Assembly: GCF_023008545.1 (NCBI RefSeq)
Contig: NZ_CP095397.1
Coordinates: 3,523,199-3,587,198 of the forward strand
DNA length: 64,000 bases
Direction of reading: 5' to 3'
Source: Natribaculum luteum
Lineage (GTDB): Archaea > Halobacteriota > Halobacteria > Halobacteriales > Natrialbaceae
The translations under genes were made by a program, and so were the position numbers. Below, in pieces: positions 1 to 9,593 of the stretch. Below the pieces are notes generated by a model. The model saw nothing but the letters and a program-made list of their open reading frames with translations, made no database searches and was not told the origin of the DNA. Numbering within the stretch: position 1 is the first letter of the stretch; the number at the start of each line of letters is the position of its first letter.

Positions 1-987
1 CGCGAGGTGCCGACCTCGCTGCCCGCGTTCCTCCGGACGGACGCCCTCTCCTGGCGCGGCAAACTCCGGCTGCTGGCGGAGCCGCTGACCGCGGACGCAC
101 GCCCCGAGGAGACGGCCGCCGACCTGTTCACCCGGAAGTTCGGTCCCGAGGCGTATCACAACGTCATCGGGCCGCTGTTCGGCGGCATCTTCGGCTCCGA
201 TCCCGCCCGAATGCCGGCAAAACACTCCCTCCAGGGGCTCCTCCGACTCGAGCAGCGCGACGGGAACCTGCTCGTACCGGCGATCAAACGCGTCGCCCTC
301 GGCGGCAGCAGTTCGCCCGCCGTGGTGTTCGAGGACGGCAACCAGCGTCTGCCGGAAGCCCTCTACGAGGCGACGAGCGACCGAGTCCGACTCGACACCC
401 CCGTCGAGGCCATCGGCGAGGACGGCGACGGCTACGTCCTCGAAGCAGGTGGCGAGTCGGAGCCCGTCGACGAGGTCGTCGTCACGACGCCGGCGGACGC
501 GAGCGCCGACCTCCTGGCCGACGTCGCCCCTGACGCCGCCGAGCGACTCCGTGGGTTGCACTACAACCCGCTCGCGCTCGTCTACCTCGAGGCCGACGCG
601 CCGGTGGACGGCTTCGGCTACCAGGTGCGAAAGGACGAACGGCTGCACACGCTCGGCGTCTCCTGGAACGGCCGGGCGTTCGGCCGCGACGACGTCACGA
701 CGTGCTTTTTCGGCGGGATGTGGGAACCCGACCTCGTCGACGAGTCGGACGAGCGACTCGCCGACATCGCCCGCCGGGAGTACGAGATGGTGACCGGCCG
801 CGACGCCGAGTTCCTCGAGGTCGAACGCCTCCACCGGGGGTTCCCCGCACACGACGACTCCTGGGACGCACTCGAGGGGATGGAACTGCCCGACGGCGTC
901 CACCTCGCGACGAACTACACCGGTCGGATGGGGATCCCAAGTCGGGTCCGGGAGGCCCGCGGGCTCGCAAAACAGTTCTCGAGTTAG
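1..987 (+). CDS. hemG: Protoporphyrinogen oxidase, C-terminal part (5' end outside window)
   Basis: The frame is open from the first base, so the gene begins upstream and its N-terminal FAD-binding GxGxxG segment is missing. The remaining 328 residues resemble HemY-type protoporphyrinogen IX oxidase: the substrate-binding middle domain (FGPEAYHNVIGPLFGGIFG), an FAD-domain return strand (VDEVVVTTPA) and a C-terminal FAD motif (LPDGVHLATNYTGRMGIPS). The enzyme oxidises protoporphyrinogen or coproporphyrinogen to the porphyrin in heme synthesis. The neighbouring hemE on the opposite strand supports this. The two genes converge, and their stop codons overlap in TTAG at 984-987. Whether the substrate is the proto- or copro- form cannot be told from this part. 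Confidence 0.85.
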   Translation, partial: REVPTSLPAFLRTDALSWRGKLRLLAEPLTADARPEETAADLFTRKFGPEAYHNVIGPLFGGIFGSDPARMPAKHSLQGLLRLEQRDGNLLVPAIKRVALGGSSSPAVVFEDGNQRLPEALYEATSDRVRLDTPVEAIGEDGDGYVLEAGGESEPVDEVVVTTPADASADLLADVAPDAAERLRGLHYNPLALVYLEADAPVDGFGYQVRKDERLHTLGVSWNGRAFGRDDVTTCFFGGMWEPDLVDESDERLADIARREYEMVTGRDAEFLEVERLHRGFPAHDDSWDALEGMELPDGVHLATNYTGRMGIPSRVREARGLAKQFSS

Positions 988-1994
988 CTCCGGTCGACCG
1001 ATTTCGCCGTCTCGACGAACGCTCGCACGTTCTCGACCGGCGTCTTCCGGTTGACGCCGTGGCCGAGGTTCAGCACGTGTCCGGAGGGGCCGGCCGCGTC
1101 GATCACTTCTCTCGTCCGTTCGCGGACGGACGCCTCGTCGCCCAGTAGCACCGCCGGGTCGAGGTTGCCCTGCACCGGCGTCTCGCCGAGTTGCTCGCGG
1201 GCGCTGGCCATGTCGACGGTCCAGTCTAAGGCAACGACGTCCGCGCCGCTCTCCTCGAGCAGGTCGAGCCTGCCGCCCATGTTGCGCGCGAAGACGATCG
1301 TCGGCGCGTCGACCGACTCGAGGATGCGCTGGTGCAACGGCAGCAGGAACTCGCGGTAGTCGTCGGGGCCGAGCAGGCCGGCGTAGGTGTCGAACAGCTT
1401 CACGACGTCCGCGCCGTGGTCGACCTGGTAGGCCAGGTACTCGGCGACGACGTCGGCGAAGGCCGAGAGCAGCGTCTGGAACGCGTCGGGATCCGCGACG
1501 CGCAGTCGCCGCAACGCCATGAAGTTCCGCGAGGGCTCCCCCTGGGCGGCGTAGGCGGCGAGCGTGAACGGCCCGCCGGCGAACCCGAGCACGGCCGCCC
1601 GTCCGTCGAGTCGTTCCTGGAGGCGCTCGAGCAGTTCCCCGACGTACGGGAGCGTCTCGTCGACGGGTGCTCGCTCGCGGTCGACGTCGTCTGGCCCCTC
1701 GACGGGGTTCTCGACGACCGGCCCGACGCCGGACTCGATGTGATAGGAGAAGCCAAGCGGCTCGAGGGCGGTCAGGATGTCGGAGTACATCACGATGCCG
1801 TCGGGCTCGAACAGCTCCCAGGGGAGCATGGTGACGCGCTCGGCGACCTCGGGCGTCGTGATCGCCTCGTAAAACGTGTGTTCCGAGCGGATCTCCCGGT
1901 ACTCGGGGATGTACCGGCCGGCCTGGCGCATCAGCCAGACCGGAGGGCGTTCCGTTCGTTCGCCCCGGGCGGCGCGCAGGAAGAGGTCTCTCAT
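984..1994 (-). CDS. hemE: Uroporphyrinogen decarboxylase
   Basis: The 336-residue product starts with the family hallmark PPVWLMRQAGRYIPEYRE near residues 17-34, which binds the tetrapyrrole carboxylates. It continues with typical HemE blocks (GFAGGPFTLAAY, a GNLDP-type motif and LNLGHGV near the end). It removes four acetate carboxyl groups from uroporphyrinogen III to give coproporphyrinogen III, in the cytoplasm. The length is normal. The ATG at 1994 has a TATA-like element about 27 bp upstream and no clear Shine-Dalgarno, so the transcript may be leaderless. Confidence 0.95.
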   Translation of the reverse strand: MRDLFLRAARGERTERPPVWLMRQAGRYIPEYREIRSEHTFYEAITTPEVAERVTMLPWELFEPDGIVMYSDILTALEPLGFSYHIESGVGPVVENPVEGPDDVDRERAPVDETLPYVGELLERLQERLDGRAAVLGFAGGPFTLAAYAAQGEPSRNFMALRRLRVADPDAFQTLLSAFADVVAEYLAYQVDHGADVVKLFDTYAGLLGPDDYREFLLPLHQRILESVDAPTIVFARNMGGRLDLLEESGADVVALDWTVDMASAREQLGETPVQGNLDPAVLLGDEASVRERTREVIDAAGPSGHVLNLGHGVNRKTPVENVRAFVETAKSVDRS

Positions 1995-2017
1995 ACGTCA
2001 GTTCCGGGCGGCGAGAA

Positions 2018-2025
2018 CCAATAAG
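2018..2025 (-). promoter_or_regulatory. TATA-like element of hemE
   Basis: CTTATTGG on the minus strand is centred about 27 bp before the hemE ATG, the spacing expected for leaderless haloarchaeal transcription. The rest of the 270-bp gap up to the MMPL gene shows nothing else I can support. Confidence 0.4.
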
Positions 2026-2264
2026 TGGGTCGTTTCGCTGCAGATCGGTGGCGGCAGGGGCGACCGCGGCTGTGCGCCGATAGAAACCGAGGCGGAGCGA
2101 TGGGTGGTGGAAAGGTTTTCCCGTGGGGCCGTAGTACGACGGCAAGATCTGTCGTCCGTTCGAAACTGCGAGTCGGCCAGGCGGACGCTGTCGCTGCGAC
2201 AGTTCAGGACCACGTATGAGTACGACACGACGTTTCGCGTTTGCCACCGGTCACGGAGGTTCGT

Positions 2265-5200
2265 ATGGGACTCGGTGAGCGCCTCGTCGGGGCGATCACG
2301 CGACGAAGCCTGACGGTGATCGTCGTCATGCTCGCGCTGTCGGCACTGCTGGGCAGCGGCGTGACCGACCTCGAGCAGGCGTCGTCGCTCGACCAGTTCG
2401 AGACGGAAAGCGAGGAAGCGACGACGCTCGAGTATGCAGACGAGAACTTCGGGACCGACGACAACCAGACGATCGCACAGGTCGTCGTCCGCGAGGACGA
2501 CGCCCTCTCGAAGTCGTCGCTGCTCTCGACGCTCGAGTTACAGCGGACGTTGCGCGAGAACGAGACGATAAACGAGACGCTCGCCGAGGACGACGCCTTC
2601 TCCGACCTCTCGTCGGTCGTCGCGACGGTCGCCATCCAGGAGGAGCAAGCCAGCGACCTCGAGGAGCGACGCGAGGAACTCGAGGCCGACGGCGAGGACC
2701 TCAACGCCACCGCCGAGACGCTCGCGGACCTGCTCAACGAGACCCAGCAGCTCCAGCGCGAGTACGAGCAACTCAACGCCTCCTACCGGCGCGACGAGAT
2801 CACCGCGTTCGAGTACGACGCCGAGTCCGACCGGATCGAAGACGAGTTCGAGGAGATCGAGGACGACGCCGAGGCGGAACTGACCGACGAACAGGCCGAG
2901 ACGTTCTCGGAGCTCGTCTCCGAGATGCGGTCCGTCACGGCCGACCTCGCGGCACTCGAGCGCGGCGAGGACGTCGATCAGAGTCAGCGAGTGCTGGAGA
3001 CGAGACTCGAGGAAGTCTACGGGGACGTCCAGGATCGCGTCCTCGCCGACGAGATCGACGACCTCGAAGAGCGCGGCGAGCAACTCGAGGCCGACGTCGA
3101 GTCGCTGGAAGAGGGAATCGATCCGACGCTCGACGAACAGATCGACCGGCTCGAGTCGATGAACGAGTCCGAACTCGAGGACGTCCTCGAGACGGTGCTC
3201 GACGAGGACGGTACCGGCGAAGCGTACGTCTTCCTGCCGACATCTTACGACTCGGGTGAGACGAGCGCCGACGCGCGGACGCTCTTCGTGGCCCAGGAGA
3301 CCCCGGAGGCCCAGACCGTCGAGGGCGAAGCACCGGAACAGATAGTCGACGCACAGCTCGCGATGTCGTCGATCCTCGACGATCGCTACGGCGACGACGG
3401 GTTCGTCTTCGGCGTCGGCATCATCACCGACGAGATCGACCGCTCGCTCGAGGACAGTATCGGGATCGTCCTCCCGCTGGCCCTGCTGTTCGTCGCCGTC
3501 GTGTTGACGATCGCCTACCGGGACGTTCTCGATATCGCGCTCGGCCTCGTGGGGATCGTCCTGGTGCTCGTCTGGACGTTCGGCTTCATGGGCTGGGTCG
3601 GGATCGGCTTCAACCAGATCATGATCGCGGTGCCGGTGTTGCTCGTCGGGCTGTCGATCGACTACGCGATTCACGTGTTCATGCGACACCGAGAGCAGCG
3701 CGAGACGAGCGGACCCGACGACGGCGAGTCGACGCGGACCGCGATGGCCGTCGCCCTCGGCGGACTCGGCGTCGCACTCGTCTGGGTCACGGCGACGGCC
3801 GTCATCGGCTTCCTCTCGAACCTCGTCAGCCCGGTCGGCCCGATCCGCGAGTTCGGCGTGGCGAGCGCGTTTGGCATCGCCGCTGCACTCGCCATCTTTG
3901 GCGCGCTGATCCCCGCGATGAAAGTCCAGCTCGACGATACGCTCGAGGGGTACGGCGTCGACCGGCGCAAGCGCGCGTTCGGCACCGGCGGCGGGGCGGT
4001 CAGCCAGCTGCTGTCGGCCGGCCAGCGGATCGCCCGGCGGATTCCCTGGGCCGTCGTGCTCGTCTCGCTGCTCCTGACCGCAGGCGGCGTCTACGGGGCG
4101 ACCCAGCTCGACACGTCGTTCGAACAGGAGGACTTCATCGCCGACGAACCCGCAGATTGGATGGCGTCGCTTCCCGAGCCGTTCGCGCCGGGCAACTACA
4201 CCGCAAAGGAGAACCTCGAGTACGTCAACGACGAGTTCCTCCGCCGGGACACCCAGTCGCAGGTGGTCGTCGAGGGCGACGTGACTGGCAACGACACGCT
4301 AGAGCGCGTCGACACGGCCGAGTCGGTGGCTGCCGAGACGGATGCGGCGGCCGTCCTCGCGAGCGGCGAGGCGGACGTCCAGAGCCCGCTATCGGTGATG
4401 GACCGGGTCGCCGACACGAACGAGTCGTTCAACGAGACGTTCACCGACGCTGATACCGACGGCGACGGAGTACCCGACGGGGACCTCGAGTCGGTCTACG
4501 ACGACCTGTTCGCGGCGGACGAGGAGCGGGCCGCCGACGTGATCTACCGGACCGACGACGGCGAGTACGAGGCGATCCGGCTCGTCGTTTCGGTGCGAGG
4601 CGACGCCGGGACCGACCTCGTGACCGAGGACACTCGCGACGTGGCCACGATACTCGACGGGAACGGCCTCGAGGCGACTGCGACCGGGCAGGTGATCGTC
4701 TTCGGGATCGTCGAGGACGAACTGTTCCGGACGGTGATCGAGAGCCTCCTCGTGACGCTCGTGGCCGTGTTCGCGTTCTTGATGGTCGCCTATCGTCGGG
4801 TCCACCGGAGCGCGCTGCTGGGCGCGATCACGCTGTTGCCGATCGTCCTCTCGGTCGCGTGGATCCTCGGCACGATGTTCCTGCTCGAGATCCCGTTCAA
4901 CGTGATGACGGGGACGATCACCAGCCTCACGGTCGGCCTCGGCGTCGCGTACAACATCCACATGACCGAACGCTACGTGCTCGAGCGCCGGCGGGGCCGG
5001 ACACTCTGGGACGCCCTCGGTCGGAGCGTCACCGGGACGGGCGGGGCACTCCTCGGGAGCGCCGCGACGACGGTGGGCGGGTTCGGCGTGCTCACCGTCG
5101 CGATCTTGCCGCCGCTCCAGCAGTTCGGGCTGATCACCGGTCTCACGATCACGTACGCGTTTCTCGGGAGCGTCTTCGTCCTGCCGAGCTTTCTCGTCCT

Positions 5201-5342
5201 CTGGACCCGCTACGTCGGTCCGAAAGGTGGATTCAAGACCGACCGGGCGACGGACGAGACGGCTGCCGGGCGAGCGTACGCCAACGGGGAGGGCTCGCGG
5301 GAAGCCGACGAGGACGGGTCGACGCCGTCCGACACCGACTAG
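2265..5342 (+). CDS. MMPL/RND-superfamily exporter
   Basis: A large integral membrane protein of about 1025 residues. There is one N-terminal membrane helix, then a long acidic extracellular part with coiled-coil character (repeated LEERREELEADGE-like heptads), then a five-to-six-helix block around residues 395-560. The second half repeats this layout: one helix, a soluble domain, and a C-terminal helix bundle. This pseudo-twofold layout is that of RND/MMPL transporters. The substrate is unknown; archaeal relatives are mostly uncharacterised and may export lipids or hydrophobic compounds. A TTG at 2241 would add eight residues, but the ATG at 2265 is preceded by GGAGGT at 2255-2260 and is preferred. 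The gene converges with the next one; the stop codons overlap in CTAG. Confidence 0.88.
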   Translation: MGLGERLVGAITRRSLTVIVVMLALSALLGSGVTDLEQASSLDQFETESEEATTLEYADENFGTDDNQTIAQVVVREDDALSKSSLLSTLELQRTLRENETINETLAEDDAFSDLSSVVATVAIQEEQASDLEERREELEADGEDLNATAETLADLLNETQQLQREYEQLNASYRRDEITAFEYDAESDRIEDEFEEIEDDAEAELTDEQAETFSELVSEMRSVTADLAALERGEDVDQSQRVLETRLEEVYGDVQDRVLADEIDDLEERGEQLEADVESLEEGIDPTLDEQIDRLESMNESELEDVLETVLDEDGTGEAYVFLPTSYDSGETSADARTLFVAQETPEAQTVEGEAPEQIVDAQLAMSSILDDRYGDDGFVFGVGIITDEIDRSLEDSIGIVLPLALLFVAVVLTIAYRDVLDIALGLVGIVLVLVWTFGFMGWVGIGFNQIMIAVPVLLVGLSIDYAIHVFMRHREQRETSGPDDGESTRTAMAVALGGLGVALVWVTATAVIGFLSNLVSPVGPIREFGVASAFGIAAALAIFGALIPAMKVQLDDTLEGYGVDRRKRAFGTGGGAVSQLLSAGQRIARRIPWAVVLVSLLLTAGGVYGATQLDTSFEQEDFIADEPADWMASLPEPFAPGNYTAKENLEYVNDEFLRRDTQSQVVVEGDVTGNDTLERVDTAESVAAETDAAAVLASGEADVQSPLSVMDRVADTNESFNETFTDADTDGDGVPDGDLESVYDDLFAADEERAADVIYRTDDGEYEAIRLVVSVRGDAGTDLVTEDTRDVATILDGNGLEATATGQVIVFGIVEDELFRTVIESLLVTLVAVFAFLMVAYRRVHRSALLGAITLLPIVLSVAWILGTMFLLEIPFNVMTGTITSLTVGLGVAYNIHMTERYVLERRRGRTLWDALGRSVTGTGGALLGSAATTVGGFGVLTVAILPPLQQFGLITGLTITYAFLGSVFVLPSFLVLWTRYVGPKGGFKTDRATDETAAGRAYANGEGSREADEDGSTPSDTD

Positions 5343-5878
5343 TGATACGTCTTCTCGCCCGCTTCGATCGGGACCTCGAGCCAGTTGTCCATCGGCGGGA
5401 GGGGACACTCGTACTGGTCGGAGTACGCGCAGGTGGGATTGTACGCCTCGTTGAAGTCGAGAATCCACTCACCGTCGGGCGTCCGGTGGCTCTCGGGTTC
5501 GAGGTCGAGGTACCGGCCGGCACCGTAGGTCTCCTCGCCGCTGGTCGCGTCGCGGAAGGGGACCCAGAGGCGGTCGTCGTCGGGGTCCGACTTGTAGGCC
5601 TGCAGCGTCACCTCCTCGCCGTCGACCGGAAAGCGAAACTCGCCCCACTGCAGGTACTCCCGTTCGCCGTCCGTGCTGGTTCCGACCGTGATCCGCTCCT
5701 TTTCGTCGTACTCTGCTAGCGGGAGTTCGAACCGGTAGTCCTCGTCGACCGGGAAGTACTCGAGTCCGTCGAACGCGTCGCGTTCGTTCGGCGGAATCGG
5801 CGAGTGCGGGTGGTTCCCGAAGTACTCGTCTTTCTGGGCCCGCTGCTGCTCGATCGCCTGACGCCAATCTTCGCTCAT
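5339..5878 (-). CDS. DUF1684 family protein
   Basis: A 179-residue soluble protein with the DUF1684 pattern: an N-terminal helix followed by RAQKDEYFGNHPHSPI, then FDGLEYFPVDEDYRF, a beta-rich middle with LWVPFRDATSGEETYGAGRYLDL, and a conserved end DFNEAYNPTCAYSDQYECPL. The biochemical function of this family is not established. The start at 5878 is chosen because the upstream in-frame extension (14 residues) does not look like protein sequence of this family. No operon partner is evident. Confidence 0.85.
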   Translation of the reverse strand: MSEDWRQAIEQQRAQKDEYFGNHPHSPIPPNERDAFDGLEYFPVDEDYRFELPLAEYDEKERITVGTSTDGEREYLQWGEFRFPVDGEEVTLQAYKSDPDDDRLWVPFRDATSGEETYGAGRYLDLEPESHRTPDGEWILDFNEAYNPTCAYSDQYECPLPPMDNWLEVPIEAGEKTYH

Positions 5879-5996
5879 GTGCCAGCGTACGCATCGAAGC
5901 GCCACATAAGTTTGCGTCACGCGAGCGGACTGCCGCGAGTCGGCGAGAGTCGTCGATCCAGGACTCGTCCGTCTCGGGCCGACGATCCGGGACGGA

Positions 5997-6710
5997 TCAC
6001 CCGCTGCTCCAGGCGAGGTCCCGGGTGTACCCGAGGAAGACGGCCATCACGATCGAGCCCCCGACGACGAGAGCGACGCTCGCGACCAACAGCGACTTCG
6101 TAAACTGGGGCACCTGGCCGAAGATCGGAACGAAAATGCGAACGTCGAACGCGGCGACCACGAGCGCACCCACACCGTCGAAGACGAGATCCAGCGGCGT
6201 GTCGTACTTCCCGTAGTGTTTGAGCACCGGCTCGAAACCGATCCGTCTGCTCACGTCCCGCGCGACGACCTCGAGGAGTTCCCAGAACACGCCGCCGGCC
6301 ATCGTGAACAGGAACGTCACGCCGATCAGCCCTCCTTTCGAGAGCCGGAATCCGGCCGTGTGGCTCTCGACGGTGACGATGCTGGCGTAGACGACCGCCG
6401 CGACGAGCGCCGCCGACACCGTGTGCGTGACGTGGTCCCACCACCATACCGTGTCGTACCATCCGAGCATTCCGAGCATGTGGAAAAATCCTGCCGCCGC
6501 GACCCACAGCGAGAGCACCGCATCGAACGTGACGTCGACCTCGAGTGTCGTCCACAGGACGGCCTCGGCGATCGCCGGTGTGAGGGCGGCGACGAGCGAC
6601 ACGATCGCGTTCGCGACGACAGAGGGATCGCGCCGTCGCAGGCCGACGACCAGCGTCGCGGCGATAGCTCCCTGCAGGAGCACCGTCCCGGCGTGGAGGG
6701 CGTCGGTCAT
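5997..6710 (-). CDS. Multi-pass membrane protein, YjdF/DUF2238-like
   Basis: A 237-residue protein with about seven hydrophobic segments. The motif WWWDHVTHTVSAAL around residues 88-101 and the later FWELLEVVARDVS and DLVFDGVGAL resemble the DUF2238/YjdF group, where a DH..TH pattern lies in the membrane. The function is unknown. The gene is divergent from the ABC importer genes, with a 268-bp gap between them that holds no other gene I can support. Confidence 0.7.
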   Translation of the reverse strand: MTDALHAGTVLLQGAIAATLVVGLRRRDPSVVANAIVSLVAALTPAIAEAVLWTTLEVDVTFDAVLSLWVAAAGFFHMLGMLGWYDTVWWWDHVTHTVSAALVAAVVYASIVTVESHTAGFRLSKGGLIGVTFLFTMAGGVFWELLEVVARDVSRRIGFEPVLKHYGKYDTPLDLVFDGVGALVVAAFDVRIFVPIFGQVPQFTKSLLVASVALVVGGSIVMAVFLGYTRDLAWSSG

Positions 6711-6978
6711 TGGAGCGTTCCTCGCTGGTAGCTGTTTCCGGTTCCGTTATGGTTCTGTTGGAATTGTCGTCGACGGTAGAGGGAAGCGTGCTCTCGAGTG
6801 ACACGCTTCCCGGGCAGTTTGGCCAGTACCTACGACGATCGAGTCGGGCCGGTTCTCCGGGTGAGCCGCGACACACCGGTGCCGTCCGGCAGACGACGGT
6901 CGTTTCGGCCCGTCTGAAGTCGAGGGGCGACTTGTCGTCACCCGTTCGGCCATAAGTCGTCGGTCGGTATCACGGGTA

Positions 6979-7989
6979 ATGACGCTCGAGCCGACACGGA
7001 TCTCTCGGCGGAGGTATCTCGAAGGAGCTGGTGCGACGGCCGCGGTCGGAATCGCCGGCTGTCTTGGCAGCGACGACGAACTCACCGTCGCGTACATGCC
7101 GATCTTCCCCGACCTCCAGTACTTCGTGATGGAGGCGGAAGGGTACTTCGCGGACGTCGATGCGGAGATCGACGGCCGGGAGTTTACCGACGGACCGGCG
7201 ATCGTCCAGGCGTACGGCGGCGGCGAGGTCGATATCGCCATGTTCGGCATCGTCCCGGCGATGATCGTCATCGATCGTGGGCTCCCCGCGAAGGTCGCGG
7301 CGACGAACATCAAAGAGCCGATGGCGGTCATGGTCCACGAGGAGTTCCAGGCCCTCTGGGCCGACCACGGTGTCGACGCCTTCGACGTCTGGGAGGAAGA
7401 ACACGGTCGCAAGTTCCGGTTCGGGACCTTCCCGCAGGGGTCGGTCCCCGACGTCTTGCTCCGGTACTGGCTCCAGGACGTGGAAGGCGTCGCTCCCGAG
7501 GAGGTGGCCGACGTCGTCGAGATAGGCGGCGCGAACGCCGTCTGGCAGGCCATCGCCAGCGGCGAAGTCGACGGCACGTCGATCATGGAGCCCGTCCCGA
7601 CCCGCGCCGAACGGGAAGGGACGGCGATACAGTCGTTCCGGACCGCCGCCGAGATCATGCCCGGCCAGCCAGCGGCGGTGACGCTCGTCAGCGACGCCGT
7701 CCGTGACACGGACGTCGCCACCCAGTTCCTCGAGCAACACGTCAGGGCGACCGAGTTCATCGGGAACGAGCCCGAAGCGACCGCCGCCATCGTCGAGGAC
7801 GCCATCGGGCTGCCCGAGGAGCAGGCGCTGGCGGCGTTGCAGGGCCCGCTCTCGAACTTCGTGAGCGACCCGCGGGAGATCGAGAACGGGACGGAGATCT
7901 TCGCGCAGTTTGCCCACGAGAACGGCCAGATCGACGAGCAGCTGTCGCTCGAGCAGATATTCGACTACAGCGTCTACGACGACCTATGA
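6979..7989 (+). CDS. ABC transporter substrate-binding lipoprotein, SsuA/NrtA/TauA type
   Basis: A 336-residue binding protein. The N-terminus has a twin-arginine signal (SRRRYL, residues 9-14) and a lipobox IAGC with the lipidated Cys at 28, so it is probably Tat-exported and membrane-anchored. The body (YMPIFPDLQYFVMEAEGYF, FTDGPAIVQAYGGGEVDIAMFG, a central QGSVPDVLLRYWLQ) matches the NMT1/SsuA/NrtA/TauA fold. The genes for a permease and an ATPase follow directly. The ligand could be a sulfonate, taurine, nitrate or a thiamine-pyrimidine precursor; the sequence does not decide. Confidence 0.88.
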   Translation: MTLEPTRISRRRYLEGAGATAAVGIAGCLGSDDELTVAYMPIFPDLQYFVMEAEGYFADVDAEIDGREFTDGPAIVQAYGGGEVDIAMFGIVPAMIVIDRGLPAKVAATNIKEPMAVMVHEEFQALWADHGVDAFDVWEEEHGRKFRFGTFPQGSVPDVLLRYWLQDVEGVAPEEVADVVEIGGANAVWQAIASGEVDGTSIMEPVPTRAEREGTAIQSFRTAAEIMPGQPAAVTLVSDAVRDTDVATQFLEQHVRATEFIGNEPEATAAIVEDAIGLPEEQALAALQGPLSNFVSDPREIENGTEIFAQFAHENGQIDEQLSLEQIFDYSVYDDL

Positions 7990-8004
7990 ACGGAGGTGTG
8001 AACG

Positions 8005-8811
8005 ATGGCGACCGACGTCGGTGACGGACGCGCTCGGACGGAAGACGACACCGGCGTATCGGTCGTCGAGTTCCGTCCGAAACGAGCCCTACTCGGGGTT
8101 GCGGGTATCGTCGCCTTCGTCGCGGCGTGGTGGCTCGTCTCGCTGTTTCAGCCGGCGTACGTGCTGCCGTCGCCGCCCGCCGTCGCCGAGACGTTCTACG
8201 CCGAAGCAGCGTCGGGCGAGATGGCGGCCGCGCTCGGACAGAGCGTCCGCCACTGGCTCCCCGGTACCGTCGTCGGGACGACGCTCGGCATCGCCGCCGG
8301 CGTCGCCCTCGCGTGGAGCCCGCTGCTCGACGGCGTCGCCGCGCCGACCGTCCGCGTGCTCCGCCCCGTCCCGCCGCTGGCGCTGATCGGCTTCGCCGTC
8401 GCGTGGTTCGGCATCAACCACGCCGGTGCCGCGTTCATCATCGCGGTCGGCGCGTTCTGGATCAACTTCTACGCCGCCTACGGGGGCGTCGAGGGCGTCT
8501 CGTCGGACCTGCTCGACGTCGCCCGCAGCCTGGGCGTCCAGGGCGACCTCGAGCTCGTCCGCTCGGTCGTCCTCCCCGCCGCCCTCCCGGACGTCACGAC
8601 CGGCATTCGAACCGGCATCGGCCGCTGCTGGATGCTCGTCGTCGCCGCCGAGATATTCGGCGTCCCCGGTATCGGTCGCCGGATCCTGCGCGCCTCGAAC
8701 AACCTGCAGGTCGACGTCGTCATCACCTACATTCTCGTGTTGAGCCTGCTGTTCTTGCTCGTCGACGTGGCGTTTCGCGCCGTCCAACGGAGGGTTCTGG
8801 CGTGGCGGTAG
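8005..8811 (+). CDS. ABC transporter permease, SsuC/TauC/NrtB type
   Basis: A 268-residue inner-membrane permease with about six membrane helices. The BPD-type EAA loop is visible as [20 protein letters not shown], followed by [19 protein letters not shown], which contacts the ATPase. The ATG at 8005 is preceded by GGAGGT at 7992-7997. The 3' end overlaps the ATPase gene by 10 bp, so the two are translationally coupled. It forms the membrane channel for the ligand delivered by the upstream lipoprotein. Confidence 0.9.
   Translation: MATDVGDGRARTEDDTGVSVVEFRPKRALLGVAGIVAFVAAWWLVSLFQPAYVLPSPPAVAETFYAEAASGEMAAALGQSVRHWLPGTVVGTTLGIAAGVALAWSPLLDGVAAPTVRVLRPVPPLALIGFAVAWFGINHAGAAFIIAVGAFWINFYAAYGGVEGVSSDLLDVARSLGVQGDLELVRSVVLPAALPDVTTGIRTGIGRCWMLVVAAEIFGVPGIGRRILRASNNLQVDVVITYILVLSLLFLLVDVAFRAVQRRVLAWR
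8789..8793 (+). promoter_or_regulatory. Shine-Dalgarno that fixes the GTG start of the ABC ATPase
   Basis: GGAGG inside the 3' end of the permease gene lies eight bases before the GTG at 8802. It decides the start of the ATPase, whose reading frame is open far upstream. Confidence 0.65.
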
Positions 8812-9578
8812 ACGATGCCGACCTCGAGGGCGACCGTGCCCACGTCGTCGTCGACGGCGTCAGCAAGCACTACTCGAGTGCACAAGAGCCCGTGCGAGCG
8901 CTCGAGGACGTCTCCTTCGCGGTCGATCCCGGCGAGTTCGTCTGCATCGTCGGCCCCTCCGGCTGTGGCAAGACCACGCTCTTTCGGATCATCGCCGGCC
9001 TCGAGTCGGCGACTGCCGGCACCGTCTCGCTCGACGGCGAGCCAGTCGACGGACCGGGCCCCGAACTCGGCGTCGTCTTCCAGGAGTACCTTCTCTTTCC
9101 CTGGCGGACGGTCGCCGGAAACGTCGGCTTCGGCCTCGAGAAGCAGGCTCTCACGGCAACCGAGCGTGACGAACGCGTCCGGCGACTCCTCTCGCTCGTC
9201 GGCCTCGAGGAGTTCGGGGACAGCTACCCGAAAGAACTCTCCGGCGGGATGAAACAGCGCGTCGCGATCGCCCGCGCGCTGGCGGTCGATCCCGAACTCC
9301 TGTTGATGGACGAGCCGTTCGGCGCGGTCGACGCCCAGACCAGGGAGATGCTCCAGGACGAACTGCTCGAGGTCTGGCGCGAGACCGGCAAGACAATCCT
9401 GTTCGTCACCCACGACGTCGAGGAGGCGATCACGCTCGCGGATCGCATCGTCGTCATGGACAGCGAACCCGGCCGCGTTCGCGAGGTCGTCGACGTCGGC
9501 CTCGAGCGACCCAGGTCGCGTTCCGACGACGGATTCGGCCGGTACTACGAGCGCGTCCTCGAACTCATCCGGGCCTGA
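8802..9578 (+). CDS. ABC transporter ATP-binding protein, SsuB/NrtD type
   Basis: A 258-residue ATPase with Walker [10 protein letters not shown] (residues 51-59), Q-loop VFQEY, signature LSGGMKQR, Walker B LLLMDEPF and the switch His in FVTHDVEEA. It energises the importer encoded by the two preceding genes. The start is GTG at 8802, set by a strong GGAGG. The frame remains open much further upstream through the permease gene, but that part is only the shadow of the permease. Confidence 0.93.
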   Translation: MAVDDADLEGDRAHVVVDGVSKHYSSAQEPVRALEDVSFAVDPGEFVCIVGPSGCGKTTLFRIIAGLESATAGTVSLDGEPVDGPGPELGVVFQEYLLFPWRTVAGNVGFGLEKQALTATERDERVRRLLSLVGLEEFGDSYPKELSGGMKQRVAIARALAVDPELLLMDEPFGAVDAQTREMLQDELLEVWRETGKTILFVTHDVEEAITLADRIVVMDSEPGRVREVVDVGLERPRSRSDDGFGRYYERVLELIRA

Positions 9579-9593
9579 CCAGGCCCCTCGAGG

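Noticed and set aside
1998-2228. Small minus-strand ORF between hemE and the MMPL gene
   Set aside because: No acidic halophilic composition, no family resemblance, and it covers the probable hemE promoter.
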